DNA from: Azonexaceae bacterium
GTDB taxonomy: Bacteria; Pseudomonadota; Gammaproteobacteria; Burkholderiales; Rhodocyclaceae
Assembly (NCBI GenBank): GCA_009469685.1
Contig: SSTA01000340.1
Location: forward strand, 1 to 5,239
Direction of reading: 5' to 3'
Length of the DNA stretch: 5,239 bases
Shown: piece by piece, positions 1 through 5,239 of the stretch
How the letters are laid out: each line of letters opens with the position of its first letter
How positions within the stretch are numbered: the first letter of the stretch is position 1
Made by a program: the position numbers and the translations under genes
Notes under the pieces: generated by a model
The model's input: only the letters and a program-made list of their open reading frames with translations
What the model was told of the DNA's origin: nothing
Databases searched by the model: none

Positions 1-77
1 CGCACCACCACGCCGGACGAGAAGCGCCCCAGGGTCACGCTGGACCCTTTGAGGGTGCCAATCTCCGGCCCCGTCAT
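1..77 (-). CDS. 5' end of an unidentified gene, cut by the left window edge
   Basis: An ATG at 77-75 opens a frame with no stop for 25 complete codons before the window ends. The predicted protein begins MTGPEIGTLKGSSVTLGRF. The start overlaps the stop of the upstream gene as ATGA, so translation is probably coupled and the two genes probably share an mRNA. An AAGGG sequence lies about 9 bases before the ATG, inside the upstream gene, and could serve as a weak Shine-Dalgarno. I do not recognise the protein: the visible part has no signal peptide, membrane segment or known motif. The existence of the gene is inferred from the coupled start and open frame only; its function cannot be judged. 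Confidence 0.55.
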   Translation of the reverse strand, partial: MTGPEIGTLKGSSVTLGRFSSGVVV

Positions 78-637
78 CCCGGCGCGCCCTTGGACTGGGC
101 GGGCGACCACTCCATGCGCGCAATTTGGCGATCCTTGGGCGCTCCATCGCCACGGTCGCGCCAGACGATGCGCAGCCACATGCCCTCGTGCAGGGCGACC
201 GGAGTCAGCCCGCGCTGCTCCATCGCGATCTCGTACTCGCCCGCCATGAATTCGAATTCGACTCCGCCCACCGTGATGGCCTCCCGGTTCGACGTGTCGC
301 CGGTCGCTGCGAGGGGTTTGGCGGTACCGGTACCAGTGCGTTCCTGCCAGCGGCGATGGCGGGTCACCGGACCCTCCACCTGCCGCGCAGAACCGTCGCG
401 CATTGCGGCCAGCGTCTGGCGTGCATCCCAGGCCGGTACCAGAACGCCGACGAAAACGATGGCTGCGGCGATGAAGCCCAGCACGAAGGCCGGCACCGTT
501 TCACCGCCGGTTTTCACCGCCCGCCAATACCAGATCGCTGCGGCAAGCCCGACGGCCAGCGCTACGCCCAGCGCAATTTTCCGATCCGGCGTCCGCGGAT
601 CGGATAGATCGAAGATGAGTTGCCAATCTGCTCCCAC
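74..637 (-). CDS. Hypothetical protein with two membrane segments, 187 aa
   Basis: I do not recognise this protein and assign no function. It starts at a GTG (637-635) and ends with TGA (76-74). Residues about 21-38 and 49-69 are long uninterrupted hydrophobic stretches rich in Ala, Val, Leu and Ile, with a short basic loop between them (WRAVKTGGE). They should form a helical hairpin in the inner membrane, leaving both ends on the same side. Residues about 80-187 form a soluble, charged domain with alternating hydrophobic residues (ITVGGVEFEF near 121-130, WLRIVW near 154-159), consistent with a small beta-rich domain. It recalls from memory small uncharacterised membrane-anchored beta proteins such as DUF3592-like ones, but that is a weak impression. 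The start is supported by a near-consensus Shine-Dalgarno at 644-651. The ATGA overlap with the next gene suggests a two-gene or longer operon. The minus strand is preferred because the antisense frames give Arg/Ser/Pro-rich products. Confidence 0.75.
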   Translation of the reverse strand: MGADWQLIFDLSDPRTPDRKIALGVALAVGLAAAIWYWRAVKTGGETVPAFVLGFIAAAIVFVGVLVPAWDARQTLAAMRDGSARQVEGPVTRHRRWQERTGTGTAKPLAATGDTSNREAITVGGVEFEFMAGEYEIAMEQRGLTPVALHEGMWLRIVWRDRGDGAPKDRQIARMEWSPAQSKGAPG

Positions 638-643
638 GCCCCT

Positions 644-651
644 ACCTCCCT
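644..651 (-). promoter_or_regulatory. Strong ribosome binding site that fixes a GTG start
   Basis: On the minus strand these bases read AGGGAGGT, matching the anti-Shine-Dalgarno complement AAGGAGGT at seven of eight positions. Six bases separate it from the GTG at 637. There is no competing ATG at good spacing, so this site decides the start of the 187-residue membrane protein gene and supports it being real. Confidence 0.7.
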
Positions 652-701
652 GGGTTTATTCCAATCGAATAGTTGGCTTTGCCGTCCTGCGGACCCGGCG
701 A

Positions 702-718
702 GCGCGAGACACTCGCGC
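702..718. repeat. 7-bp perfect inverted repeat, 3-base loop
   Basis: GCGCGAG (702-708) and CTCGCGC (712-718) flank ACA. As RNA from either strand it would form a GC-rich hairpin in the leader of the membrane-protein gene. It could also be a protein-binding site or chance in GC-rich DNA. No poly-T follows on either strand. Confidence 0.4.
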
Positions 719-953
719 GCAAGACACAAAGGTAGCAGGCGCTCAGCGATCGGTACAGTGCGGGCGGTCCGAAAGTCTGCCGCGAAGTCGCTCAGCAGGG
801 GCGGCAGGGGCTGGGTGCCAAGACGAATCCGCCCGGGAAGGAGGGCCTCGTCTTCCTAAGCCTTGCTCTGTCGTCTCGTATCGCCGCAGCGACGCAAAAG
901 GCCGCTCGCCCTCTGGGAGCAGCTTTTCTTGACCGCGGTTGAGCGCCCGCCTC

Positions 954-990
954 AATTAAAAAGGCCGGCCCCTTTTGAGGGCCGGCCTTT
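954..990 (-). terminator. Factor-independent terminator of aceA
   Basis: A perfect 12-bp stem has arms 960-971 (AAAGGCCGGCCC) and 979-990 (GGGCCGGCCTTT) with a 7-base loop. Read on the minus strand the stem runs into TTTTTAATT (962-954), the classic U-tract. It begins about 40 bases after the aceA stop codon and is placed to end its transcript. On the plus strand only TTTCC follows, so termination in that direction would be weaker, and no plus-strand gene converges here. Confidence 0.9.
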
Positions 991-996
991 CCGAGA

Positions 997-1012
997 GCCG
1001 CTTGGTAGCGGC
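997..1012 (-). repeat. Small hairpin between the aceA stop and its terminator
   Basis: GCCGCT (997-1002) and AGCGGC (1007-1012) form a 6-bp perfect stem around a 4-base loop. It lies in the 3' untranslated region of the aceA mRNA, about 18 bases after the stop codon and 6 bases before the main terminator stem. No U-tract follows it, so it is not a second terminator. A role in protecting the 3' end is possible but is inference only. Confidence 0.45.
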
Positions 1013-1030
1013 GCAAGAAACCGGAGTCTC

Positions 1031-2341
1031 TTAGTGGAACTGCTCTTCTTCGGTCGATCCGGTGAGGGCCTTGACGGAGGAGGAGCCGCCCTGGATGACG
1101 GTGGTCACGTCGTCGAAGTAGCCGGTACCGACTTCCTGCTGGTGGGAGACGAAGGTGTAGCCTTGCTCGCGCGCAGCGAATTCCGGTTCCTGGACCATGT
1201 TGACGTAGTGCTTCATGCCTTCGCCGCGGGCGTAAGCGTGGGCGAACTGGAAAGTGTTGTACCAGTTGATGTGGATGCCGGCCAGGGTGATGAACTGGTA
1301 CTTGTAGCCCAGATCGGAGAGGCCCTGTTGGAACTTGGCGATGGTGGCATCGTCCAGGTTCTTCTTCCAGTTGAAGGACGGCGAGCAGTTGTAGGCCAGC
1401 AGCTTGCCCGGGCAGGCGGCCTGGACGGCTTGGGCGAATTCACGGGCGAAGCCGAGGTCGGGCACGCCGGTTTCGCACCAGACGAGGTCGGCGTAGGGAG
1501 CGTAGGCAACGCCGCGGGAGATGGACTGCTCCAGACCGTTCTTGACGCGGTAGAAGCCTTCCTGGGTGCGCTCTCCGGTGAGGAAGGGCTTGTCGTTCTC
1601 GTCGTAGTCGGAGGTGATCAGGTTGGCGGCTTCGGCATCGGTACGGGCCAGGATCAGGGTCGGAACGCCCATGACGTCGGCGGCGAAACGGGCGGAGATC
1701 AGCTTCTCGACCGCCTCGCGGGTCGGGACGAGCACCTTGCCACCCATGTGGCCACACTTCTTGGCGGCGGCCAGCTGGTCTTCGAAGTGCACGCCGGCGG
1801 CACCGGCGGCGATCATGTTCTTCATCAGTTCGAAGGCGTTCAGAACACCGCCGAAACCGGCTTCCGCGTCGGCGACGATGGGCAGGAAGTAGTCGATGAA
1901 GCCTTCGTCGCCGGGACCGACGCCACGGGACCACTGAATTTCGTCAGCGCGCTTGAAGGTGTTGTTGATGCGGCGAACCATGGTGGGGACGGAGTCATAG
2001 GCGTACAGAGACTGGTCCGGGTACATGGTTTCGGAGGTGTTGCCGTCGGCAGCGACTTGCCAGCCGGACAGATAGACGGCTTCCAGGCCGGCCTTGGCCT
2101 GTTGCATGGCCTGACCGGCGGTGATGGCGCCGAAGGCATTCACATAGCCCTTCTTGGCGGTACCGTTGATTTTTTCCCACAGGATCTTGGCACCGCGTTG
2201 GGCCAGGGTTTGTTCCGGCTGCAGGGAGCCGCGCAGCCGGACGACATCAGCGGCGGAATAACCGCGCTTGATGTTCTTCCAGCGGGGGTTTTCGGCCCAA
2301 TCCTTTTCCAGGGCGGCAATTTGCTGTTCGCGAGTGCTCAT
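1031..2341 (-). CDS. aceA: Isocitrate lyase (glyoxylate shunt), 436 aa
   Basis: Cytoplasmic enzyme that splits isocitrate into succinate and glyoxylate, letting cells grow on acetate or fatty acids without losing carbon in the TCA cycle. The family signature KKCGH is at residues 194-198, with Cys196 matching the catalytic cysteine of E. coli AceA. Also visible are SGWQVAADG (92-100), the metal/substrate segment VADAEAGFGG (156-165), the short TRTDAEA-type strand (ARTDAEA, 232-238), NCSPSFNW (318-325) and TLAGIH (352-357). The C-terminus (VIQGGSSSVKALTGSTEEEQF) matches the usual end, and the length is close to the 434 residues of the E. coli protein, so the gene looks intact. It starts at ATG with AAGGA six bases upstream (2352-2348). 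A sigma-70 promoter (2441-2413) and a terminator (990-954) make it a single-gene unit. No malate synthase or isocitrate dehydrogenase kinase gene is adjacent, unlike the E. coli aceBAK operon. Confidence 0.98.
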   Translation of the reverse strand: MSTREQQIAALEKDWAENPRWKNIKRGYSAADVVRLRGSLQPEQTLAQRGAKILWEKINGTAKKGYVNAFGAITAGQAMQQAKAGLEAVYLSGWQVAADGNTSETMYPDQSLYAYDSVPTMVRRINNTFKRADEIQWSRGVGPGDEGFIDYFLPIVADAEAGFGGVLNAFELMKNMIAAGAAGVHFEDQLAAAKKCGHMGGKVLVPTREAVEKLISARFAADVMGVPTLILARTDAEAANLITSDYDENDKPFLTGERTQEGFYRVKNGLEQSISRGVAYAPYADLVWCETGVPDLGFAREFAQAVQAACPGKLLAYNCSPSFNWKKNLDDATIAKFQQGLSDLGYKYQFITLAGIHINWYNTFQFAHAYARGEGMKHYVNMVQEPEFAAREQGYTFVSHQQEVGTGYFDDVTTVIQGGSSSVKALTGSTEEEQFH

Positions 2342-2412
2342 GTGGATTCCTTGAAGATGACAGGTTGAAGGTTCTACGGGGCGGCCGAGCGGGCCGGTAC
2401 CGTTGGGAAATG

Positions 2413-2441
2413 AGTATAGAGGCTTTCGTTGCTGGGATCAA
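2413..2441 (-). promoter_or_regulatory. Sigma-70 promoter of aceA
   Basis: On the minus strand the -35 box TTGATC (2441-2436, 4 of 6 consensus bases) and -10 box TATACT (2418-2413, 5 of 6) are separated by exactly 17 bp. The expected transcription start is near 2406, giving a leader of about 65 bases before the aceA ATG. That leader can form a short GC hairpin (CGGCC/GGCCG arms, 2382-2396). It is the best promoter-like match I found in the window and sits where aceA needs one. Confidence 0.8.
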
Positions 2442-2443
2442 CA

Positions 2444-2464
2444 GTCTTATATAAGACATAAGAC
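2444..2464. promoter_or_regulatory. Candidate operator: palindrome plus third half-site
   Basis: GTCTTAT (2444-2450) followed by ATAAGAC (2451-2457) is a perfect 14-bp palindrome, and a second ATAAGAC follows without a gap (2458-2464). This gives three copies of one heptamer in 21 bp. The palindrome ends two bases before the aceA -35 box and is centred near -45 from the predicted start, suiting a dimeric repressor or an activator touching RNA polymerase. From memory, similar CTTATATAAG-type palindromes occur near TCA-cycle and methylcitrate genes of betaproteobacteria and have been linked to GntR-family regulators; I could not verify this. The regulator is not encoded in the window. Confidence 0.6.
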
Positions 2465-2510
2465 GGTTTATTTATTTTTAAAAACAACATGTTGCGGCAA
2501 AAATTTTGTA
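2465..2510. promoter_or_regulatory. AT-rich upstream segment of the aceA promoter, with a 10-bp palindrome
   Basis: This stretch is markedly AT-rich in a GC-rich region, with runs of A and T at 2468-2484 and 2499-2507. It contains the perfect palindrome CAACATGTTG (2485-2494), overlapping the short inverted repeat TTGC-g-GCAA (2492-2500). It lies about 60-105 bases upstream of the predicted aceA start. It may be a bent or UP-like region or a second regulator site; that role is inferred from position and composition only. Confidence 0.4.
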
Positions 2511-2596
2511 TCGTGAAATGCAGTGCGCTCCTATGAAATCAAGGGGGTTTGGGCCTGGGCTAGGAGTTCGTTTCGACTCGTAAAGGTTCTCCGGGT

Positions 2597-3088
2597 TCAG
2601 GTCAAAGGGTGGTTGGCGACCAGGACGCCATCGGGATCGGCATAGAGCCATTCGCCGGGACGGAAGGTGGTCCCGCCGAAGGTCACCGCGAGGTCCCGCT
2701 CGCCGACGCCCTTCTTGATGCTCTTCTGCGGATGGGTGGCCAGGGCTCGCACGCCGATGTCGATTGCGCCGATGGCGGCGGAATCGCGGATGCAACCATA
2801 GACGACGATCCCCTCCCAGCCGTTCTTGTGGGCGAGCACCGCCAGTTGGTCACCGACCAGGGCGCAACGCTGGGAGCCGCCGCCATCGACGACCAGGACC
2901 TTGCCCCGGCCATCCCCGCCGAGGGCTTCGCGGACCAGGGAATTGTCCTCGAACAGCTTGAGGGTGACGATCTGTCCCGAAAACGTCGCGCGGCCGCCGA
3001 AGACGCGAAACATGGGAGCGACGACTCGGACCTGGGTGCCGAGTTCGGTCTCGTACTGGTCGCAGAGGTCGGCAGTTTGAAAGCTCAT
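2597..3088 (-). CDS. rraA: RraA-family protein (RNase E regulator or RraA-like aldolase/decarboxylase), 163 aa
   Basis: Similar along its whole length to E. coli RraA, which binds RNase E and inhibits mRNA decay. Shared blocks include LCDQYE (8-13), [11 protein letters not shown] (30-40), FEDNSL (46-51), [15 protein letters not shown] (60-74), [10 protein letters not shown] (89-98), FGGTTF (137-142) and [10 protein letters not shown] (148-157). Length is typical for the family. Unlike E. coli RraA as I recall it, which has Arg-Gln, this protein has Arg101-Asp102, with Asp80 exactly 20 residues earlier: the D-X20-R-D pattern of the related hydroxymethyl-oxoglutarate aldolases and oxaloacetate decarboxylases. 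An enzyme activity is therefore possible alongside, or instead of, RNase E control. The start is ATG 3088-3086 with AGGGAG seven bases upstream. An in-frame ATG at 3238 would add 50 residues unlike the family and run across the clpA terminator, so it is rejected. No own promoter or clear terminator was found. Confidence 0.92.
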   Translation of the reverse strand: MSFQTADLCDQYETELGTQVRVVAPMFRVFGGRATFSGQIVTLKLFEDNSLVREALGGDGRGKVLVVDGGGSQRCALVGDQLAVLAHKNGWEGIVVYGCIRDSAAIGAIDIGVRALATHPQKSIKKGVGERDLAVTFGGTTFRPGEWLYADPDGVLVANHPLT

Positions 3089-3093
3089 GGAAG

Positions 3094-3110
3094 TTCTCCC
3101 TACGGGAAAA
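3094..3110 (-). promoter_or_regulatory. Possible hairpin masking the rraA ribosome binding site
   Basis: On the minus strand UUUUCCC (3110-3104) can pair with GGGAGAA (3100-3094) around a GUA loop: six Watson-Crick pairs and one G-U. The right arm contains the rraA Shine-Dalgarno bases GGGAG, and the left arm uses part of the clpA terminator U-tract. In a transcript reading through the terminator this could reduce ribosome binding. The stem is short with only three GC pairs, so stability is marginal and the role is inference. Confidence 0.35.
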
Positions 3111-3136
3111 AAGAAAAGCCATGCGGCGCATGGCTT
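3107..3136 (-). terminator. Factor-independent terminator after clpA
   Basis: A perfect 9-bp stem has arms 3116-3124 (AAGCCATGC) and 3128-3136 (GCATGGCTT) with a 3-base loop. On the minus strand it is followed by a run of ten T broken by one C (3117-3107). It starts 19 bases after the clpA stop codon. It ends only about 18 bases before the rraA ATG, leaving no room for a promoter between, so it may act as an attenuator for rraA as well as the end of the clpA message. Confidence 0.85.
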
Positions 3137-3155
3137 GGGGGGATGGGATGGGTCG

Positions 3156-5239
3156 TCAGGCCAAGGCTTCGGCGATTTCTTCGAAGACCAGTCTGACCTT
3201 GCCTTCGGCGTCCAGGTCCACGGTGACGCGACCGCCATTGGACAGCCGGCCGAAAAGCAGCTCGTCCGCCAGGGCCGAGCGGATGGTGTCCTGGATCAGG
3301 CGGGCCATGGGGCGAGCTCCCATGAGGGGGTCGAAGCCCTTGCCAGCCAACATCTCCTTCAAGGCATCGGTGAAGTGGGCTTCCACCTTCTTCTCGTGGA
3401 GTTGCTCCTCAAGCTGCATGAGGAACTTGTCGACCACACGGAGGATGACGTCGTGGTCAAGGGCCGCGAAGGAAATGGTGGCATCCAGCCGATTGCGGAA
3501 CTCCGGCGTGAACAGGCGCTTGATTTCCGCCATCTCGTCGCCGGCCTGCTTGCTGCTCGTGAAACCTATTGAGGTCTTCTGCAGGTCGGCGGCCCCGGCA
3601 TTGGTGGTCATGATGATGACCACGTTGCGGAAATCGGCCTTGCGCCCGTTGTTGTCGGTCAGGGTCCCGTGATCCATCACCTGGAGCAGGATGTTGAAGA
3701 TGTCGGGATGGGCCTTTTCGATTTCGTCGAGCAAGAGCACGCAGTAAGGCTTCTTGGTGATCGCCTCGGTCAGCAGACCGCCCTGGTCGAAACCGACGTA
3801 GCCCGGAGGAGCCCCAATCAGGCGAGAGACCGCGTGGCGCTCCATGTACTCGGACATGTCGAAGCGCTGCAATTCGATCCCCATGCAGTAAGCAAGCTGC
3901 TTGGCGACCTCCGTCTTGCCGACGCCAGTGGGGCCGGAGAAAAGGAAGGAGCCGATCGGTTTGCCCGGATTGCCGAGCCCGGAACGGGCCATCTTGATCG
4001 CCTTGGTGAGCGCGTCGATGGCTTTGTCCTGGCCGAAGACGACGGCCTTCAAGTCGCGGTCCAGATTCTTCAAGGCGCCGCGGTCGTCGGTCGTCACATG
4101 CTGGGAAGGGATACGGGCGATCTTGGCGACGATTTCCTCGATGTCCTGCTTGCCGATGACCTTCTTCTGCTTCGATTTGGGCAGGATGCGCTGGGCGGCA
4201 CCGGCCTCGTCGATGACGTCGATGGCCTTGTCCGGCAGATGGCGATCCGTGATGTAGCGGGCGGAGAGCTCCACCGCCGAGGACAGCGCCGTCGCCGAGT
4301 ATTTGATACCGTGGTGCGCTTCGAAGCGGGCCTTCAGCCCCTTGAGGATTTCGACGGTTTCGGCCACCGACGGCTCGCTCACGTCGATTTTCTGGAAACG
4401 CCGGGACAGCGCGCTGTCCTTCTCGAAAATTCCCCGGAATTCGGTATAGGTCGTCGCTCCGATGCACTTCAAAGTGCCAGCCGAAAGGGCGGGTTTCAAG
4501 AGATTGGAGGCGTCCAGGGTCCCCCCCGAGGCGGCGCCGGCGCCGATCAGAGTGTGGATTTCGTCGATGAAGAGGATGGCATTGACGTTGTCCTGGAGAG
4601 CCTTCAGGACCCCTTTGAGTCGCTGTTCGAAATCGCCGCGATACTTGGTGCCGGCCAAGAGCGCCCCCATATCCAGGGCGTAGACGTTGGCTTTGCCCAG
4701 GATTTCCGGAACGTCCCCTTCGACCACCCGACGCGCCAGCCCCTCGGCGATGGCGGTCTTTCCGACTCCCGCCTCGCCCACGAGGAGGGGATTGTTCTTC
4801 CGGCGGCGGCAGAGAATCTGGATCACCCGCTCCAGTTCCTTGTCGCGGCCGATGAGGGGGTCGATCTTGCCCTGCAAGGCCAGAGCGTTGAGATTGATGG
4901 TGTACTGCTCCAGCGGGCCGGCTTGCTGCTGCTCTCCCTCGGTCTCGGTTTCGCCTTCGGCTGGCGCCTTTTGCTGGGGTACCTTGCTGATGCCGTGGGA
5001 AATGAAATTCACCACGTCGAGCCGGGTCACGCCCTGCTTCTGGAGAAAATAGACCGCGTGGGAGTCCTTCTCTCCATAGATGGCCACCAGGACGTTGGCC
5101 CCGTTGACCTCTTTCTTACCCGAGGACTGGACGTGCAGGATCGCCCGCTGGATGACGCGCTGGAAGCCCAGGGTAGGCTGAGTGTCGATTTCCTCTTCGC
5201 CCGAGACCGAGGGGGTGTGCTCGGCGATGAAGTTCGCCA
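3156..5239 (-). CDS. clpA: ATP-dependent Clp protease ATP-binding subunit ClpA, N-terminus missing
   Basis: Hexameric AAA+ unfoldase that feeds substrates, including N-end-rule proteins brought by ClpS, into ClpP in the cytoplasm. The frame is open to the right edge: 694 codons including the TGA. Numbering from the first full codon, the second half of the Clp N-domain is at 1-84 ([14 protein letters not shown]), then a Gln/Glu-rich linker at about 86-110. The first AAA+ module has Walker A GEAGVGKT (154-161), pore loop KYRG (198-201), Walker B ILFIDE (221-226) and Arg-finger SRRF near 279-280. The second has Walker A GPTGVGKT (435-442), pore loop GYVG (479-482), Walker B LLLDE (501-505), TTN (544-546) and sensor-2 GARP (640-643). 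The ClpP-docking tripeptide is IGF (557-559). Against E. coli ClpA (758 aa) about 60 residues lie off the window. A GTG at 5087 is internal, not the start. A terminator follows 19 bases after the stop. clpS, often next to clpA, would be outside the window. Confidence 0.98.
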   Translation of the reverse strand, partial: ANFIAEHTPSVSGEEEIDTQPTLGFQRVIQRAILHVQSSGKKEVNGANVLVAIYGEKDSHAVYFLQKQGVTRLDVVNFISHGISKVPQQKAPAEGETETEGEQQQAGPLEQYTINLNALALQGKIDPLIGRDKELERVIQILCRRRKNNPLLVGEAGVGKTAIAEGLARRVVEGDVPEILGKANVYALDMGALLAGTKYRGDFEQRLKGVLKALQDNVNAILFIDEIHTLIGAGAASGGTLDASNLLKPALSAGTLKCIGATTYTEFRGIFEKDSALSRRFQKIDVSEPSVAETVEILKGLKARFEAHHGIKYSATALSSAVELSARYITDRHLPDKAIDVIDEAGAAQRILPKSKQKKVIGKQDIEEIVAKIARIPSQHVTTDDRGALKNLDRDLKAVVFGQDKAIDALTKAIKMARSGLGNPGKPIGSFLFSGPTGVGKTEVAKQLAYCMGIELQRFDMSEYMERHAVSRLIGAPPGYVGFDQGGLLTEAITKKPYCVLLLDEIEKAHPDIFNILLQVMDHGTLTDNNGRKADFRNVVIIMTTNAGAADLQKTSIGFTSSKQAGDEMAEIKRLFTPEFRNRLDATISFAALDHDVILRVVDKFLMQLEEQLHEKKVEAHFTDALKEMLAGKGFDPLMGARPMARLIQDTIRSALADELLFGRLSNGGRVTVDLDAEGKVRLVFEEIAEALA

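Larger units (their letters stand above)
638..953. other. Gene-free interval upstream of the membrane-protein gene
   Basis: About 316 bases between the aceA terminator and the GTG at 637. Small open frames exist on both strands, but they have non-ATG or unsupported starts and Arg/Pro-rich products, so I do not call them. The interval should hold the promoter of the gene ending at 74, since aceA ends in a strong terminator, but I found no convincing -35/-10 pair. The one clear structure is a perfect inverted repeat, GCGCGAG-aca-CTCGCGC (702-718), with no T-run on either side, so it is not a standard terminator. No tRNA or other RNA gene is visible. Confidence 0.5.

Noticed and set aside
813..832. 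Sigma-54-like TGGCAC...CTGC on the minus strand
   Set aside because: The GG-to-GC spacing is two bases too long for a -24/-12 promoter, so it is not supported.
90..932. Plus-strand frames (up to 280 codons) opposite the membrane-protein gene
   Set aside because: Products are Arg/Ser/Pro-rich without structure, while the minus strand has a strong ribosome binding site, two membrane helices and a coupled downstream start.
743..955. A 70-codon minus-strand frame in the gap downstream of aceA
   Set aside because: It begins with TTG inside the aceA terminator's T-run region, lacks a ribosome binding site, and its Arg/Pro-rich product resembles nothing known.
863..2368. A 501-codon open frame on the plus strand across the whole of aceA
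   Set aside because: It is antisense to an unmistakable isocitrate lyase gene. Its product is Gly/Val/Asp-rich with no recognisable domain. Long antisense frames are expected opposite genes with high-GC third codon positions.
2609..3196. A 195-codon plus-strand frame opposite rraA
   Set aside because: The minus-strand product matches RraA along its full length; the plus-strand frame resembles no family and has no ribosome binding site I could see.
2597..3238. Longer rraA frame starting at an ATG at 3238
   Set aside because: The extra 50 residues overlap the clpA 3' end, cross the clpA terminator and do not resemble the family; the ATG at 3088 has a good ribosome binding site and the usual protein start.
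5085..5087. GTG as the start of clpA
   Set aside because: The frame continues upstream to the window edge with sequence that clearly matches the ClpA N-domain, so this GTG is an internal valine codon.

Overview
This is chromosomal DNA of a proteobacterium, most likely a betaproteobacterium and possibly one related to the Rhodocyclales. The evidence is the close match, judged by eye, of three products (ClpA, RraA, isocitrate lyase) to proteobacterial forms, together with high GC content, high-GC third codon positions and long antisense open frames. The lineage is inferred from remembered family features, not from a search. Every gene I can support lies on the minus strand, so transcription runs from the right edge to the left.

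From right to left: (1) positions 5239-3156 carry clpA, the unfoldase of the ClpAP protease. Its first roughly 60 codons are beyond the window. (2) A factor-independent terminator (3136-3107) lies in the 67-bp gap after clpA. (3) rraA (3088-2597) encodes an RraA/RraA-like protein and starts only about 18 bases after that terminator's T-run, so rraA appears to depend on read-through. (4) The 255-bp gap 2596-2342 is AT-rich in its middle. It carries a good sigma-70 promoter for aceA and, just upstream of the -35 box, a perfect 14-bp palindrome plus a third copy of the same half-site. (5) aceA (2341-1031) encodes isocitrate lyase, the first glyoxylate-shunt enzyme, as a single-gene unit with its own promoter and strong terminator (990-954). 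(6) A 393-bp stretch (1030-638) holds that terminator, two small hairpins and no convincing gene. (7) A gene of unknown function (637-74) encodes a 187-residue protein with two membrane segments. It has a GTG start behind a near-consensus Shine-Dalgarno sequence and overlaps the next gene by ATGA. (8) That next gene starts at position 77 and runs off the left edge.

The content is mostly housekeeping: protein quality control (ClpA), RNA turnover or oxaloacetate chemistry (RraA family), and acetate/fatty-acid carbon use (AceA). I see no mobile element, CRISPR array, RNA gene or evident novel multigene system. The points most worth following are regulatory: the terminator and possible Shine-Dalgarno-masking hairpin in front of rraA, the repeated heptamer operator at the aceA promoter, and the aldolase/decarboxylase-type residues kept in this RraA.
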